From Halorussus ruber (GTDB taxonomy: Archaea > Halobacteriota > Halobacteria > Halobacteriales > Haladaptataceae), in NCBI RefSeq assembly GCF_004765785.1, contig NZ_SBIT01000010.1, forward strand, positions 124,001 to 188,000: DNA of 64,000 bases. Direction: 5' to 3'. Positions 41,501 to 51,029 of this stretch are shown in pieces. Made by a program: the position numbers and the translations under genes. The notes beneath the pieces were generated by a model. It saw only the letters and a program-made list of their open reading frames with translations. It was not told where the DNA came from and made no database searches. The first letter of the stretch is position 1; each line of letters starts with the position of its first letter.

Positions 41501-44500
41501 ATGCCACGACTACTCACCCGACAGGAACGGCGAGAGGTCGCCGGGCGCGCCCGGACCCTCCACGAACGGTTGGACGGACCGCCGAACGAACCGGGCGACG
41601 ACTCGCCCGACGGAGACCGACTGCTCGAAGCGTGGAGCGACGTCTTCCCGGACGAGCAATCGTTCGCCGACCGCCTCGCCCACGCCGGACTGTCCGAGGC
41701 CGAGGTCCGCGAGCGAGCGGCGGCGACTCGCTGGCCCGCCGACGAACCGCTTCCGGACTGGCTCGCCGAACTCGAGTCGCTCCTCGGCCACGTCGTCGCC
41801 GCCGAGTTCGGCGACGACTACCCCTTCGACGTCCCCGACGAGACGCCGTTCGGCGACCTCCTCGCGCCGGTCGCGGAGTACGCTCACGAGCGACTGGCCG
41901 ATTCGCTGTCTGCGGGCGTCTCGAAGAACGCGCTCGGGACGACCGACACGCTCGGCGCGACGGACGCGCTGGACCCGGCGGTCGAGTGGCTGTTCGACCG
42001 CCTCGAACTCCTGACCGTGCGCGTCCTCTACGTCGAGTTCCAGAGCTACCTCGACTCGCGCAGTCCCGAACTGGTCGAGGCCGACCCCGAGGAGTTCGCC
42101 GACCCGCCGACCGAGAACTACCGGGCGTTCGTCGAGGCCATGCTCGACGGCGGCGTCACGAACCTCTGTCTGGAGTACCCGGTCCTCGCGCGCCGACTGA
42201 CGCTGGTCGTCGGCCAGTGGGTCGCCGCCGTGACGGAACTGTGCCAGCGACTCGACCGGGACCGCTCGGCGCTGGCCTCGCGCTTCGACGTGGACGGGTC
42301 GGTGACCGCGCTCCGACCGCTCGCCGACGACACCCACGCCGGGGGTCGCGCGCCGGTCCGGGTCGAGTTCGAGTCCGGGTCCGCAATCTACAAGCCCAGA
42401 GACGTGGGCGGCGGAGCGAGCTTCTACACCGTCCTCGACCGATTGGACGAGCAGCTCGAAACTCCGTCCTTCCGGACGCCGAGTTTTCTGCGCCGCGAGG
42501 AGTACGGGTGGATGGAACCGGTTTCGTACGCCGACCCCGAGGACGAGGCCGCGCTCCGGCGCTACTACGAGCGCGCCGGGGTGCTGTTGGGACTGGGCTA
42601 CGCGCTCGGTCTCGGCGACTGCCAGTTCGAGAACGTAATCGCCGCCGGGGAGCAGCCGACCGTCGTGGACGGCGAGACCGTCTTCACGCCCGAAATCGGC
42701 CCCGGCGCGTCGCTGTTCTCGGAGGGAATCAGCCGGACCGTCTTCGAGTCCGTGCTGAGTACCGCGTTGCTCCCCTACTCGTCGGGGGACGCGGACACCG
42801 ACCGGCAGGTGAACATCGCCGGGTTCGGCGAGGTCAGCGGCCAACAGACGCTCTCGGGCCGGACGCGCCCGACCATCGAGGCGGCCAACACCGACGTGAT
42901 GACGGTCGCGCCGGAGTCGCCCACGGTGGACGGGAGCCACAACACGCCGACCCTCGACGGCGAGGACCGACCGCCGGGCGACTACGCCGAGGCAATCTGT
43001 GCGGGGTTCGAGCAGACCTACGAGGCGATTCGCCGACTCCACGACGAGGGCCGGTTCTTCTCGGAAACCGCCGACGAGGAGTTACTCGACGGCGTTGAGA
43101 CGCGGGTCATCTTCCGGCCGACGAACGTCTACCACGCCATCCTCCGGTCGAGCGTGGCGCGCGACCCGCTTCGGGACGGGGCGTGGCTCACCGTCGAGAT
43201 GGACGAACTGGCCTTCCCCTTCTTCGACGGGTGGACCGACTCGAAGGACCTCTGGCCGCTCTGTGGGGCCGAGCGGCGCGCGCTCCGGCGGTTCGACGTG
43301 CCGCGAATCGCCTCGACGCCGGACGGCGAGACCGCCTTCCACGACGGAGAGGAGTTGGACCTCTCGCTGGCGTCCTCGGGCTACGAGCGCGCTCGCCGCC
43401 GGGTGGCGTCGTTCGACGCGACCGACCGGGAGCGCCAGACGTGGATGATTCGCCGGGCGCTGACGACCGCCGACGACGAGCGACCGCCCGCCGAACCGGC
43501 GTCCGTGACCGACGACCGACTCCGGCGCGAGGCGGTCGAGTCGTTCGACGGCGTCATCGAGGCCGTCACCGGCGCGCCGGTCGAAGACTGGATGGTGATG
43601 GCGGGGACCGACGCCGACCTCACTCTGAACCCGGCAGACGAGTCGATGTATCTCGGTCGGAGCGGAGTCGCGCTCACCGCGGCGGCGCTCCACGAGACGA
43701 CCGGCGAGTCGCGCTACCGGCGGTTCACCGCCGACCTGCTCGGCCCGGTGGCCGACGAAATCGAGGCGGGCGTCGAGGGCGGCGGGTCGTCGTTCTCGCT
43801 CGGGGGCACGATGGGCGTCGGGTCGGTCATCTACGCCCTCTCGGTGGTCGCGGACCTCCTCGGTGAGGCGCGCTACCGCCGACTGGCCGACGAGGCGGTC
43901 CGGACCGTGACCGACGACCGCATCGCGGCCGACGACGCCTTCGACGTGATGGACGGGAGCGCCGGGGCGATTCTCGGACTGCTGGCTCACTACGACCGGG
44001 GCGGCGACTCGGCGGCGCTCGACCGCGCCGTCGCCTGCGGGGACCGACTCCTCGACGGGCGCGTCTCGGTCGGCGGCCACCGCGTCTGGGAGACCAACGA
44101 CGAGACGCCGCTGACGGGGTTCTCCCACGGGTCGGCGGGCATCGCCTACGCGCTGGCCGAACTGGGGGCCGCGACCGGCGAGTCGCGCTACGTCGAGGCG
44201 GTCCGCGAGGCGCTCGCGTTCGAGGAGGCCCTCTACGACCCCGACAGGTCCAACTGGAAGCACGGGTGGGCCTCCGACCGGTTCATGGACCGGTGGTGTC
44301 ACGGTCGGTCGGGCATCGCGCTGGCCCGGATGGGCATCGCCGACGCGCTCGGCGAGGAGATACTCCCGGCCCGGCGCGAGTCGGCGCTGTCGGCGACGGT
44401 CGAGTCCGACCCGAAGGGCGTGGACGACCTCTGCTGTGGCAACCTCGGCCGAGTCGAGGCGTTGCTGGAGGCGGCCCGCCGGGGCGACCGACCGCAGTCC

Positions 44501-44683
44501 GACGCGGCCGAACTGGCGGGTCGGTGCCTCGCGCGGACGGACCGCGACGGGACGCTCGCACTCCGCGGGCGGACGTGGGTCGGCCCCAATCCGGGGTTCT
44601 ACAAGGGCCTCTCCGGGGCGGCATACACCCTCCTGCGGGTCCGAGACCCCGAGCGACTCCCGTGTGCGCTGTTGTTCGAATAA
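41501..44683 (+). CDS. lanM: Class II lanthipeptide synthetase LanM
   Basis: 1060 aa. The N-terminal kinase-like dehydratase (DUF4135) carries SAIYKPRDVGGGASFYTVL near residue 295, RRYYERAGVLLGLGYALGLGDCQFENVIAAGEQPTVVDGETVFTP near 350-400 (the usual DxHxEN appears as DCQFEN) and VIFRPTNVYHAILRSS near 535. The C-terminal LanC cyclase has HG in GFSHGSAGIAYALAEL (near 873), zinc ligands in WCHGRSGIALARM (near 932) and CCGNLGRVEALLEAAR (near 978). It phosphorylates and eliminates Ser/Thr of the precursor, then adds Cys thiols. No LanT transporter-protease or immunity gene is beside it. Acidic composition shows adaptation to the host. Confidence 0.95.
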   Translation: MPRLLTRQERREVAGRARTLHERLDGPPNEPGDDSPDGDRLLEAWSDVFPDEQSFADRLAHAGLSEAEVRERAAATRWPADEPLPDWLAELESLLGHVVAAEFGDDYPFDVPDETPFGDLLAPVAEYAHERLADSLSAGVSKNALGTTDTLGATDALDPAVEWLFDRLELLTVRVLYVEFQSYLDSRSPELVEADPEEFADPPTENYRAFVEAMLDGGVTNLCLEYPVLARRLTLVVGQWVAAVTELCQRLDRDRSALASRFDVDGSVTALRPLADDTHAGGRAPVRVEFESGSAIYKPRDVGGGASFYTVLDRLDEQLETPSFRTPSFLRREEYGWMEPVSYADPEDEAALRRYYERAGVLLGLGYALGLGDCQFENVIAAGEQPTVVDGETVFTPEIGPGASLFSEGISRTVFESVLSTALLPYSSGDADTDRQVNIAGFGEVSGQQTLSGRTRPTIEAANTDVMTVAPESPTVDGSHNTPTLDGEDRPPGDYAEAICAGFEQTYEAIRRLHDEGRFFSETADEELLDGVETRVIFRPTNVYHAILRSSVARDPLRDGAWLTVEMDELAFPFFDGWTDSKDLWPLCGAERRALRRFDVPRIASTPDGETAFHDGEELDLSLASSGYERARRRVASFDATDRERQTWMIRRALTTADDERPPAEPASVTDDRLRREAVESFDGVIEAVTGAPVEDWMVMAGTDADLTLNPADESMYLGRSGVALTAAALHETTGESRYRRFTADLLGPVADEIEAGVEGGGSSFSLGGTMGVGSVIYALSVVADLLGEARYRRLADEAVRTVTDDRIAADDAFDVMDGSAGAILGLLAHYDRGGDSAALDRAVACGDRLLDGRVSVGGHRVWETNDETPLTGFSHGSAGIAYALAELGAATGESRYVEAVREALAFEEALYDPDRSNWKHGWASDRFMDRWCHGRSGIALARMGIADALGEEILPARRESALSATVESDPKGVDDLCCGNLGRVEALLEAARRGDRPQSDAAELAGRCLARTDRDGTLALRGRTWVGPNPGFYKGLSGAAYTLLRVRDPERLPCALLFE

Positions 44684-44791
44684 CCACTTGCGACCACTTT
44701 GACGGCGATTTTCCGGCGCAGAATCGACGGGGTCCGTGATACCGCGACCCTCGGAAGTGTTATCCGTGGACGGGTCCTGTGTATAATTGTA

Positions 44792-44986
44792 ATGGCAAAC
44801 GGTACTGTTGATTTCTTCAACGACACTGGCGGCTACGGTTTCATCTCGACTGACGACGCGGACGACGACGTGTTCTTCCACATGGAGGACGTTGGCGGCC
44901 CCGACCTCGAAGAGGGAACTGACATCGAATTCGACATCGAAGACGCCCCCAAGGGCCCCCGCGCGACGAACGTCGTCCGCGCGTAA
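44792..44986 (+). CDS. cspA: Cold-shock domain protein
   Basis: 64 aa from the ATG at 44792. RNP1-like GGYGFISTDD and RNP2-like DVFFHMEDV on a five-strand OB fold, with the acidic surface usual in haloarchaeal Csp (EEGTDIEFDIEDAPKGPRATNVV). Binds single-stranded RNA/DNA as a chaperone. It follows lanM by 108 bases and probably has its own promoter (AT-rich sequence before the start). Confidence 0.94.
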   Translation: MANGTVDFFNDTGGYGFISTDDADDDVFFHMEDVGGPDLEEGTDIEFDIEDAPKGPRATNVVRA

Positions 44987-45160
44987 GTCGAAAACTACTC
45001 GCTTTCGAGCGACACTTTAACTTCGCTTTTTACGACGCTACTTCCCGCCGAGCGCAAGCGCCGGAATCGCAATACTGAGCGAAAGAATTCAGATTAATTT
45101 TCAAACACAATAAAATATTGCTAAAAGTTGTCTATAGAATTCTTTTCCGCCCTGCCGAAG

Positions 45161-45910
45161 TCAGTCCAACTCGCCCTGCCGAATCGCCCGCTCCGCCTCC
45201 TCCAGCGCCGCCTCGCGGTCGAACGCCGCGACGATTGCCTCCAACTCCTCGCGCGAGGAGTCCTGCTCTCGCAACTCCCGGGCGTGTCTCGTCACGTTCG
45301 GCACCGCTCGCACGATGTTGTCCACGATCGGAATCGCGGCGGTCTGGGCCGACCGGGACATCGGATTCAGGTCCACGACGATTTCGGTCTTGCCCATCTC
45401 GGCCAGCGCCTCCGCGCGGTCGCCGTCCTCCAGCGGGACCACAACCACGTCGGCGTCGTAGATTCCGTCCTCGTCGACCTTGGCGCGCTCGTGTTCCAAC
45501 CCCGGAATCCGGGCGTCGGCCGCGAGGCCCTTCACGTCCGTCGCGCCGTGTTCCCGCAGGTGGTCGGCGATGGCCGCCATTCGCTCCTCGGTCCGGTTGA
45601 ACAGGTTCACTTCGATATCGGCGTCCACGGCCTCGGCCAACTCGACCATCTCGGCGGGGACGAGCGCGGCGACGTTGCCGTTGACCGAGAGGACGGGGTG
45701 GTCGGCCAGAAGCAGTTGCGCGGCAGCCGCCCTCTCTGCTCGCTCGGCGCTCGGAGTCGTCTGCTCCCCGAGGAGGTAGTCGTAGGCCTCGCCGCGGCCC
45801 TGTGCGATGAGGCCCTGCTTGCTGGTGATACCCTTCTCGACGCCCTCCTCGATTCGGTGGCGGGTCCGAAGCGACTGGGCTCGGGGGTGGTCGTCGGGAA
45901 TCTCGGTCAT
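45161..45910 (-). CDS. 4-phosphopantoate--beta-alanine ligase (archaeal phosphopantothenate synthetase)
   Basis: 249 aa. The opening IPDDHPRAQSLRTRHRIEEGVEKGITSKQGLIAQGRGEAYDYLLGE (seen as the segments HPRAQSLRTRHRIEEG and SKQGLIAQGRGEAYDYL) and the closing VDLNPMSRSAQTAAIPIVDNIVRA belong to this archaea-specific family. With pantoate kinase, encoded just upstream on the same strand, it replaces the bacterial PanC/PanK order in CoA synthesis. Confidence 0.93.
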   Translation of the reverse strand: MTEIPDDHPRAQSLRTRHRIEEGVEKGITSKQGLIAQGRGEAYDYLLGEQTTPSAERAERAAAAQLLLADHPVLSVNGNVAALVPAEMVELAEAVDADIEVNLFNRTEERMAAIADHLREHGATDVKGLAADARIPGLEHERAKVDEDGIYDADVVVVPLEDGDRAEALAEMGKTEIVVDLNPMSRSAQTAAIPIVDNIVRAVPNVTRHARELREQDSSREELEAIVAAFDREAALEEAERAIRQGELD

Positions 45911-45940
45911 GGGGGTTACTCCGCGGGGGGCCGGGAAAAA

Positions 45941-46777
45941 TCAGTCCATCTCCAGCGTCGCGCCCGCCGAGTGGACCTCGCAGGTCTCGGCGTCGTAGCC
46001 CGCCCGCGACAGGCCGTTGCCGAGCGCGAAGACGGTCTCGCCGAGCATCGCCATCGCGGCCTCGCCGCCCGCCTCGTCAACGTCTTCGAGGACCGCCTCG
46101 ACTTCGGGCGTCAGCAAGTCGGCCTCGCGGGCGAACTTCCGCGAGGAGTCCATCAGCGTCGATAAGGTCGGCTCCTCTACGAGGCGGACCAGCATGTCCA
46201 CGCCGACCTCCGAGAGGCGGTCGGTGTTGCCCGCGAGGACCTCCTCGGTCGAGCGCTCGCCCAGCGTCAGATACTCCACGCGGCTCTGGGCAGCCACCCC
46301 GTCCATCCGGCCGTACTCCGGCGCGCCGGGGTCGAGTCGAATCGGGACGCCGCCGCGGGCCTGTGCCACCACGTCGCCGAGTCCGGTCCCGGCGTCGACC
46401 TCCGCGGCGTGGGCGATGGTCACGAGTTCGTTCTCCGAGCGCCCGCAGTCGAAGGTCCGGTTGGCCGCCAAGGCGGTCCCGAGCGCGGCGGCACCCGAGA
46501 CGCCGAAGCCAGCGCCCACGGGCAGGTCGGTCGTGGCGGTCACTCGCGCCTCGACGCCGAGGTCCGAAAGCACTCGGGTCACCGCCTCGACGGCGGCGGG
46601 TTCGTCGTTCAACTGCATCGAGGTCTCGGCGGCGGGTTCGACCTCGACGGTCACGCCCTCCGAGAGGGTCAGGCCCGCGCCGCGCGAACCGGCCTGCTCG
46701 GGGTCGTCGGCCTCGTGGACGCTGAAGAAGCCGGTGACGTGGCCCGGCACGAACGCCCGCGACGAGTCGTCGGTCAT
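45941..46777 (-). CDS. Pantoate kinase (GHMP family)
   Basis: 278 aa. GHMP kinase motifs: FVPGHVTGFFSVH at the N-terminus, the ATP loop LPVGAGFGVSGAAALGTALAAN near residue 95, and the third motif near the C-terminus (YDAETCEVHSAGATLEMD). It phosphorylates pantoate, the archaeal-specific CoA step. Placed 30 bases upstream of the phosphopantothenate synthetase gene, forming a two-gene CoA operon. Confidence 0.93.
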   Translation of the reverse strand: MTDDSSRAFVPGHVTGFFSVHEADDPEQAGSRGAGLTLSEGVTVEVEPAAETSMQLNDEPAAVEAVTRVLSDLGVEARVTATTDLPVGAGFGVSGAAALGTALAANRTFDCGRSENELVTIAHAAEVDAGTGLGDVVAQARGGVPIRLDPGAPEYGRMDGVAAQSRVEYLTLGERSTEEVLAGNTDRLSEVGVDMLVRLVEEPTLSTLMDSSRKFAREADLLTPEVEAVLEDVDEAGGEAAMAMLGETVFALGNGLSRAGYDAETCEVHSAGATLEMD

Positions 46778-46884
46778 ACTCTGGCCTTTCGAGTCACGCC
46801 GTATAACCTTTATAATCTGGGCCGAGCGCCGACGCCGCTACACGTTCGGAGGAGACTCGAAACTGCAAACGAATCGAATCGGCG

Positions 46885-47050
46885 AGGCGTCAGCTTACGG
46901 CGAGAGACGCTGACGGTCTCGCGGGAACACCGGAAGACGGTCCGGGATGCTCACTACGTTGCGCTTCCGGGCCTGCGACTTCCGAGCGCCCGCGCGAGAC
47001 AGGGACGCCGTCGCCTACGGCGAGAGACGCTGACGGTCCCGCGGGAACAG
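46885..47050. repeat. Direct repeat of the aspS 3' end (two copies 120 bp apart)
   Basis: TACGGCGAGAGACGCTGACG is part of a stretch of more than 30 bases present at 46896-46929 and again at 47016-47049 with one mismatch. The second copy is the true end of aspS. The first encodes on the minus strand the same C-terminal residues [11 protein letters not shown] followed by its own stop (TAA instead of TAG). The 85 bases between contain no gene. It looks like an attachment-site or insertion scar at the 3' end of a tRNA-synthetase gene. Confidence 0.6.
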
Positions 47051-48316
47051 CACGGCCTCGCGGATGTTCTCCAGTCCGAGCATCGTCATGATGAGGCGCT
47101 CGCCGCCGAGGCCCCATCCGGCGTGGGGCGGCATGCCGTACTTGAACATCTTGGTGTAGTACTCGAAGGCGTCGGGGTCCAGACCCTGCTGTTCGAAGCC
47201 TTCGACAAGCTTGTCGTAGCGGTGTTCACGCTGGCCGCCGGAGACGAGTTCCATGTTCGGGTGCATCATGTCGAACCCGGTCGAGAGCTGCTCGTCGTCG
47301 TCGTGGTCCTTGATGTAGAAGGGCTTGATTTCGCTGGGCCAGTCGGTGATGAAGTAGTGGGAACCGACGTCCTCGCCGAGGGCCTTCTCGCCCTCGGTGG
47401 GCAGGTCGTCGCCCCAGACCAACTGCTCGTCGAGTTCGCCCGTGGCGTTGATGCGCTCGATGGCCTCCTCGTAGCTCAGTCGCGGGAAGTCGCCGTCCGG
47501 GACCTCGAAGTCGTCGTAGCCGAGTGCCTCCAGCTCCTCCTGACAGTTCTCGGCGACGCCCTCGTAGGCCGCCTTGACGACGTGTTCGCAGGCGTCCATC
47601 GCGTCCTGATGGTCGTAGAAGGCGCTCTCGAAGTCGATAGAGGTCGCCTCGTTGAGGTGACGGGGCGTGTTGTGCTCCTCGGCGCGGAAAATCGGACCGA
47701 TTTCGAAGACCCGCTCCAGACCGGAGCCGACCATCAGCTGTTTGAACAGCTGGGGCGACTGGTTCATGAACGCTTCCTGACCGAAGTACGTGATGGGGAA
47801 CAGTTCGGTGCCGCCCTCGGTGCCCGTCGCAACGATTTTCGGCGTGTTGATTTCGGTCGAGCCGAGTTCGCGGAAGGCCTCGCGGACCGAGCGCAGGACC
47901 TCGGCGCGAATCTCGAAGATGGCCTTGGTCTCGTCCTTCCGGAGGTCGAGGGTGCGGTTGTCGAGGCGCGTCGAGAGGTCGGCGTCCACCTTGCCCGAGG
48001 GGTCCAGCGGGAGTTCGGGGTCGGCGTCGGCGATGACCTCGACCGACTCGGGGACGATTTCGACGCCGGTCGGGGCGCGCTCCTCTTCCTCTACGTCGCC
48101 CGTGACCTTCACGACGCTTTCGCGGTTGACGTTGATGCCGGTCTCCACGAGGTCGTCGTCCATCTCGTCCTTCTCGAACTTGACCTGAATCTTGCCGGTC
48201 GTGTCGCGGACGATGAGGAATGCGATGCCACCGAGGTCTCGAATCTCGTGGGCCCAACCCGCGACCGTCGCGGTCTCGCCGGGTTCGGCGTCGGCCGTGT
48301 ACGTTCGGTCTTCCAT
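47015..48316 (-). CDS. aspS: Aspartyl-tRNA synthetase, archaeal type (probably non-discriminating)
   Basis: 433 aa from the ATG at 48316 ([21 protein letters not shown]). An OB-fold anticodon domain is followed by the class II core: motif 2 [27 protein letters not shown] and motif 3 [28 protein letters not shown]. Haloarchaea usually lack AsnRS and use a relaxed AspRS plus GatCAB to make Asn-tRNA; gatB lies at 61043 in this window. The 3' end is duplicated nearby. Confidence 0.95.
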   Translation of the reverse strand: MEDRTYTADAEPGETATVAGWAHEIRDLGGIAFLIVRDTTGKIQVKFEKDEMDDDLVETGINVNRESVVKVTGDVEEEERAPTGVEIVPESVEVIADADPELPLDPSGKVDADLSTRLDNRTLDLRKDETKAIFEIRAEVLRSVREAFRELGSTEINTPKIVATGTEGGTELFPITYFGQEAFMNQSPQLFKQLMVGSGLERVFEIGPIFRAEEHNTPRHLNEATSIDFESAFYDHQDAMDACEHVVKAAYEGVAENCQEELEALGYDDFEVPDGDFPRLSYEEAIERINATGELDEQLVWGDDLPTEGEKALGEDVGSHYFITDWPSEIKPFYIKDHDDDEQLSTGFDMMHPNMELVSGGQREHRYDKLVEGFEQQGLDPDAFEYYTKMFKYGMPPHAGWGLGGERLIMTMLGLENIREAVLFPRDRQRLSP

Positions 48317-48443
48317 GGGTCTGAGTTTCTGCGGCGTTCTCTTAAACGCCGTCATTTCGTCGGAAGGAAATCGCTCGCAAACCCACGTATGCTTTCCGGA
48401 AGTGTGCGGAGGAGTCTCACTCGCTCCCCACCCGTTCGCTCTC

Positions 48444-49070
48444 TCACCCTTTCCGGGTCGTCAGTCCCGCCGCCACCGCCTCGATGAGCACGTCTCGGAC
48501 CGCCCGATAGAACTCGTCGTCGCCGAAGTCGTCCTTCCGGTAGGCGACGAACTTCACGACGCCCATCGCGGCCGCGAGGACCTCGGGGTCGCCCTCGCGG
48601 AGTCGGCCCTCGGCCTGCCAGCGCTCGACGTAGGGCACGACGTAGCTCAGCGACTCGGCGCGCTCGGCTTCCAACTCCTCGTCGCTGAACTGGGCCATCA
48701 GGCGCGAGCGGTCGTCGTCCGCGACCAGTCGGCGGACCAGCGGGTTAGTCTCGATTTCTTCACAGAGGAGGGTGAGGAAGGCGACGATGGCCTCCTCGGG
48801 GTCGAGTTCTTCTTTACCATCCCCGACACGCTCGAAGGACTCGGCGAGGAGGTCGGTGGCGATTCGTTCGCCCTCCTCGCGGAGAATCTCGAAGTAGAGC
48901 TGTTCTTTCGAGTCGTAGAACCGGTAGAAGGTCCCGTTGGCGATGCCCGCGGGAGTAGTGAGGTCGCCGATGGTGGTCTTGTCGAGGCCGTAGCGCGCGA
49001 ACAGGTCCCGGCCGGTCTCTCGAAGTTGTCGGCGGATGCGCTCGCGCTCGGCGTCGTCGAACCCGGCCAT
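48444..49070 (-). CDS. TetR family transcriptional regulator
   Basis: 208 aa from the ATG at 49070. [46 protein letters not shown] (segments [20 protein letters not shown]) plus an all-helical ligand domain. It overlaps the stop of the permease gene, so it is the third gene of the ABC exporter operon and probably represses it. A candidate operator is the CGTGAA..TTCACG inverted pair at 50818-50852. Confidence 0.88.
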   Translation of the reverse strand: MAGFDDAERERIRRQLRETGRDLFARYGLDKTTIGDLTTPAGIANGTFYRFYDSKEQLYFEILREEGERIATDLLAESFERVGDGKEELDPEEAIVAFLTLLCEEIETNPLVRRLVADDDRSRLMAQFSDEELEAERAESLSYVVPYVERWQAEGRLREGDPEVLAAAMGVVKFVAYRKDDFGDDEFYRAVRDVLIEAVAAGLTTRKG

Positions 49071-49867
49071 CAGATGTCCTTCCTCCGGAACCACGCGGCG
49101 CTGACCGCGACCAGCGCGACTGTCGCCGCGAGGAGGACGACCGCACCCGACCAGTCGTACTCGCCGGAGACGAGAATCGCGGTCGGGTCGTAGTACCGGG
49201 TCGGGCTAATCGCGCCCAGCCAGTTCAGGTCGGCCGACTCGCTGACCGTATCCAGCAGGAACAGGCCGAAGATGGCCCCGAGACCGGCGCGCTTGGCCGC
49301 GTCGGACTCGGAGAACGCGACCGACAGCAGGAGACCGATTGCTCCGCAGGCGAGCAGGTAGGGCACGGACAGCAGGTGGACCACCGCGAGGTCGGCCAGC
49401 GAGATGGACTCGCCGATGGCGAGGACGGTGGCGAAGACTGCTATCCCCACCACGAGGTTGACCGCGAGGACGACCGGGACGAGCGAGGCGAACTTCTCGA
49501 CCACGACCCGCGCTCGGGAGACCGGCGCGGCCAGCAACACGTCCATCCGACCGCGCTCCACGTCGCCAGCAATCAGGCCGCCCGAGAGGTAGGCGGCGTA
49601 GATGCCGAGCAGGAGCAACCAGAAGAACTGGTAGAGTTCGACCGCCAGAAAGCCCTCGATGGTAGTGATGGAGAAGGTCCCGGACGCGCCGAACGCCGCC
49701 TGCACCGCGGGCGGAAGACTCTCCATGTAGGCGTCCAAGTCCGCCCCCGAGTTCGAAATCGAGGGGAACAGCGCGACGAACAGCAGGGACATCGCGGCCA
49801 GCAGGACGGACAGGACGAGCGCGCCCCGAATCCGGCGCTCGGACTCGTAGGTGGCGATGTCAAGCAT
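49070..49867 (-). CDS. ABC-2 type exporter, permease subunit
   Basis: 265 aa with six hydrophobic helices. RRIRGALVLSVLLAAMSLLFVALFPS at the start, GDVERGRMDVLLAAPVSRARVVVEKFA as the cytoplasmic loop, and a final helix AVVLLAATVALVAVSAAWF. The start overlaps the ATPase stop by eight bases and the end overlaps the TetR start by one base. It forms the membrane part of an exporter likely involved in drug or metabolite efflux. Confidence 0.88.
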   Translation of the reverse strand: MLDIATYESERRIRGALVLSVLLAAMSLLFVALFPSISNSGADLDAYMESLPPAVQAAFGASGTFSITTIEGFLAVELYQFFWLLLLGIYAAYLSGGLIAGDVERGRMDVLLAAPVSRARVVVEKFASLVPVVLAVNLVVGIAVFATVLAIGESISLADLAVVHLLSVPYLLACGAIGLLLSVAFSESDAAKRAGLGAIFGLFLLDTVSESADLNWLGAISPTRYYDPTAILVSGEYDWSGAVVLLAATVALVAVSAAWFRRKDI

Positions 49868-50801
49868 CGGACTCGCCTCCGGCGGTCGCCGCCGCGGTCT
49901 CGGGCGGCGGGGACTCGCTCTCCGGCCCGTCGTCGTAGAACTTCATGAACACGTCCTCGAGCGGGGCCTCCTCGATTTCGAGGTCCCGAACGCGGTAGTT
50001 CCGGAGGTGGTCGAGCAGGTCGTCGTACTCGCCGGTGAACATGAACGAGGCGTCGCCGTCGCCCGCGTCGAGGTCGTGGACGCCAGCGAGGGCGAAGTCC
50101 GCCGGGTCGAGCGTCTCCTCGACGCTGACGTGGACGCGCTTGCCGCTCCGGTCGAGCAACTCCTCGACGCCCTCCATCGCCACGAGTTCGCCGTTCCGGA
50201 TGATGCCCACGCGGTCGCAGACCTTCCGGACCTCGCTCAGGACGTGGCTGGAGAAGAAGAAGGTGGTCCCGCGGGCCTGCTCGTCCTCGATGAACTCGTA
50301 GAGCCGTTCCTGCATCAGGGGGTCCAACCCGGAGGTCGGTTCGTCCATAATCACGAGGTCCGGGTCGTGCATGAACGAAAGCACCAGCGCCAGCTTCTGC
50401 TTGTTGCCCGTCGAGTACTCGCCGATTTCGCGGTCGATTGGCGGGTCGAACGCTTCGAGGAGTTCGTCGGACCGCTCGTCGCCCTTGAGCGCGGCGTGGT
50501 AGCGAATCAGCCGTCGCCCGGTGGTGCCCTCGTCGAGGCCGGGGTTGCTCGGCAGGTAGCCGACCCGCCGCTTGGCCTCGATGAGCGCCGCCTCGTCGGT
50601 CACGTCCCGGCCGAGGAGGGTCGCCGACCCGCCGGTCGGGGAGATGAACCCCAGCAGGGTCCGGATGGCCGTGGTCTTGCCCGCGCCGTTGGGGCCGAGG
50701 AAGCCGAAGACCTCGCCCTCTCGCACCGTCAGCGAGAGGTCCTCGACTCCTCGGGTGTCCCCGTAGTACTTCGTCAGGCCGGTCGTCTCGATTGCGCTCA
50801 T
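49860..50801 (-). CDS. ABC-2 type exporter, ATP-binding subunit
   Basis: 313 aa. Walker A FLGPNGAGKTTAIRTLLG near residue 38, signature EYSTGNKQKLALVLSF, Walker B DLVIMDEPTSGLDPLMQ and H-loop FFSSHVLSEVRKV. First gene of the ABC-permease-TetR operon. The C-terminal 70 residues hold an acidic domain and an Ala/Pro-rich tail. Confidence 0.93.
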   Translation of the reverse strand: MSAIETTGLTKYYGDTRGVEDLSLTVREGEVFGFLGPNGAGKTTAIRTLLGFISPTGGSATLLGRDVTDEAALIEAKRRVGYLPSNPGLDEGTTGRRLIRYHAALKGDERSDELLEAFDPPIDREIGEYSTGNKQKLALVLSFMHDPDLVIMDEPTSGLDPLMQERLYEFIEDEQARGTTFFFSSHVLSEVRKVCDRVGIIRNGELVAMEGVEELLDRSGKRVHVSVEETLDPADFALAGVHDLDAGDGDASFMFTGEYDDLLDHLRNYRVRDLEIEEAPLEDVFMKFYDDGPESESPPPETAAATAGGESDA

Positions 50802-50816
50802 TCCTAAATGTTCGTT

Positions 50817-50852
50817 CCGTGAATAGATGAATAGTTCGGTTATCCGTTCACG
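50817..50852. promoter_or_regulatory. Candidate TetR operator upstream of the ABC exporter operon
   Basis: CGTGAA at 50818-50823 and TTCACG at 50847-50852 are an inverted pair 23 bases apart, within 50 bases of the first start codon. AATAG occurs twice between them (GAATAGATGAATAG). Placement fits autoregulation by the TetR gene of this operon. Confidence 0.35.
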
Positions 50853-51029
50853 AGACGCGGAATCGCACAGGAGAGTCGTTGGAATCGGCGAAACCGGCCG
50901 AAGGTGTCAGAACCGAGAGGGGCGCTTACTGTCCACCGTCGAGAACGCTTGCTGGAACTGCCGAGGTTTCGTGCAGGTCATCCACCGACAGATTTCGGCC
51001 GGTGAAACAGACCACCTGCGGTCCTCGGC

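Noticed and set aside
44699-44791. Longer N-terminus for the cold-shock protein
   Set aside because: The upstream codons are not acidic and run through the promoter region; the conserved fold starts at the ATG at 44792.
43082-44881. 599-codon minus-strand frame opposite lanM
   Set aside because: Antisense shadow of a GC-rich gene; composition is basic and no family motif is present.
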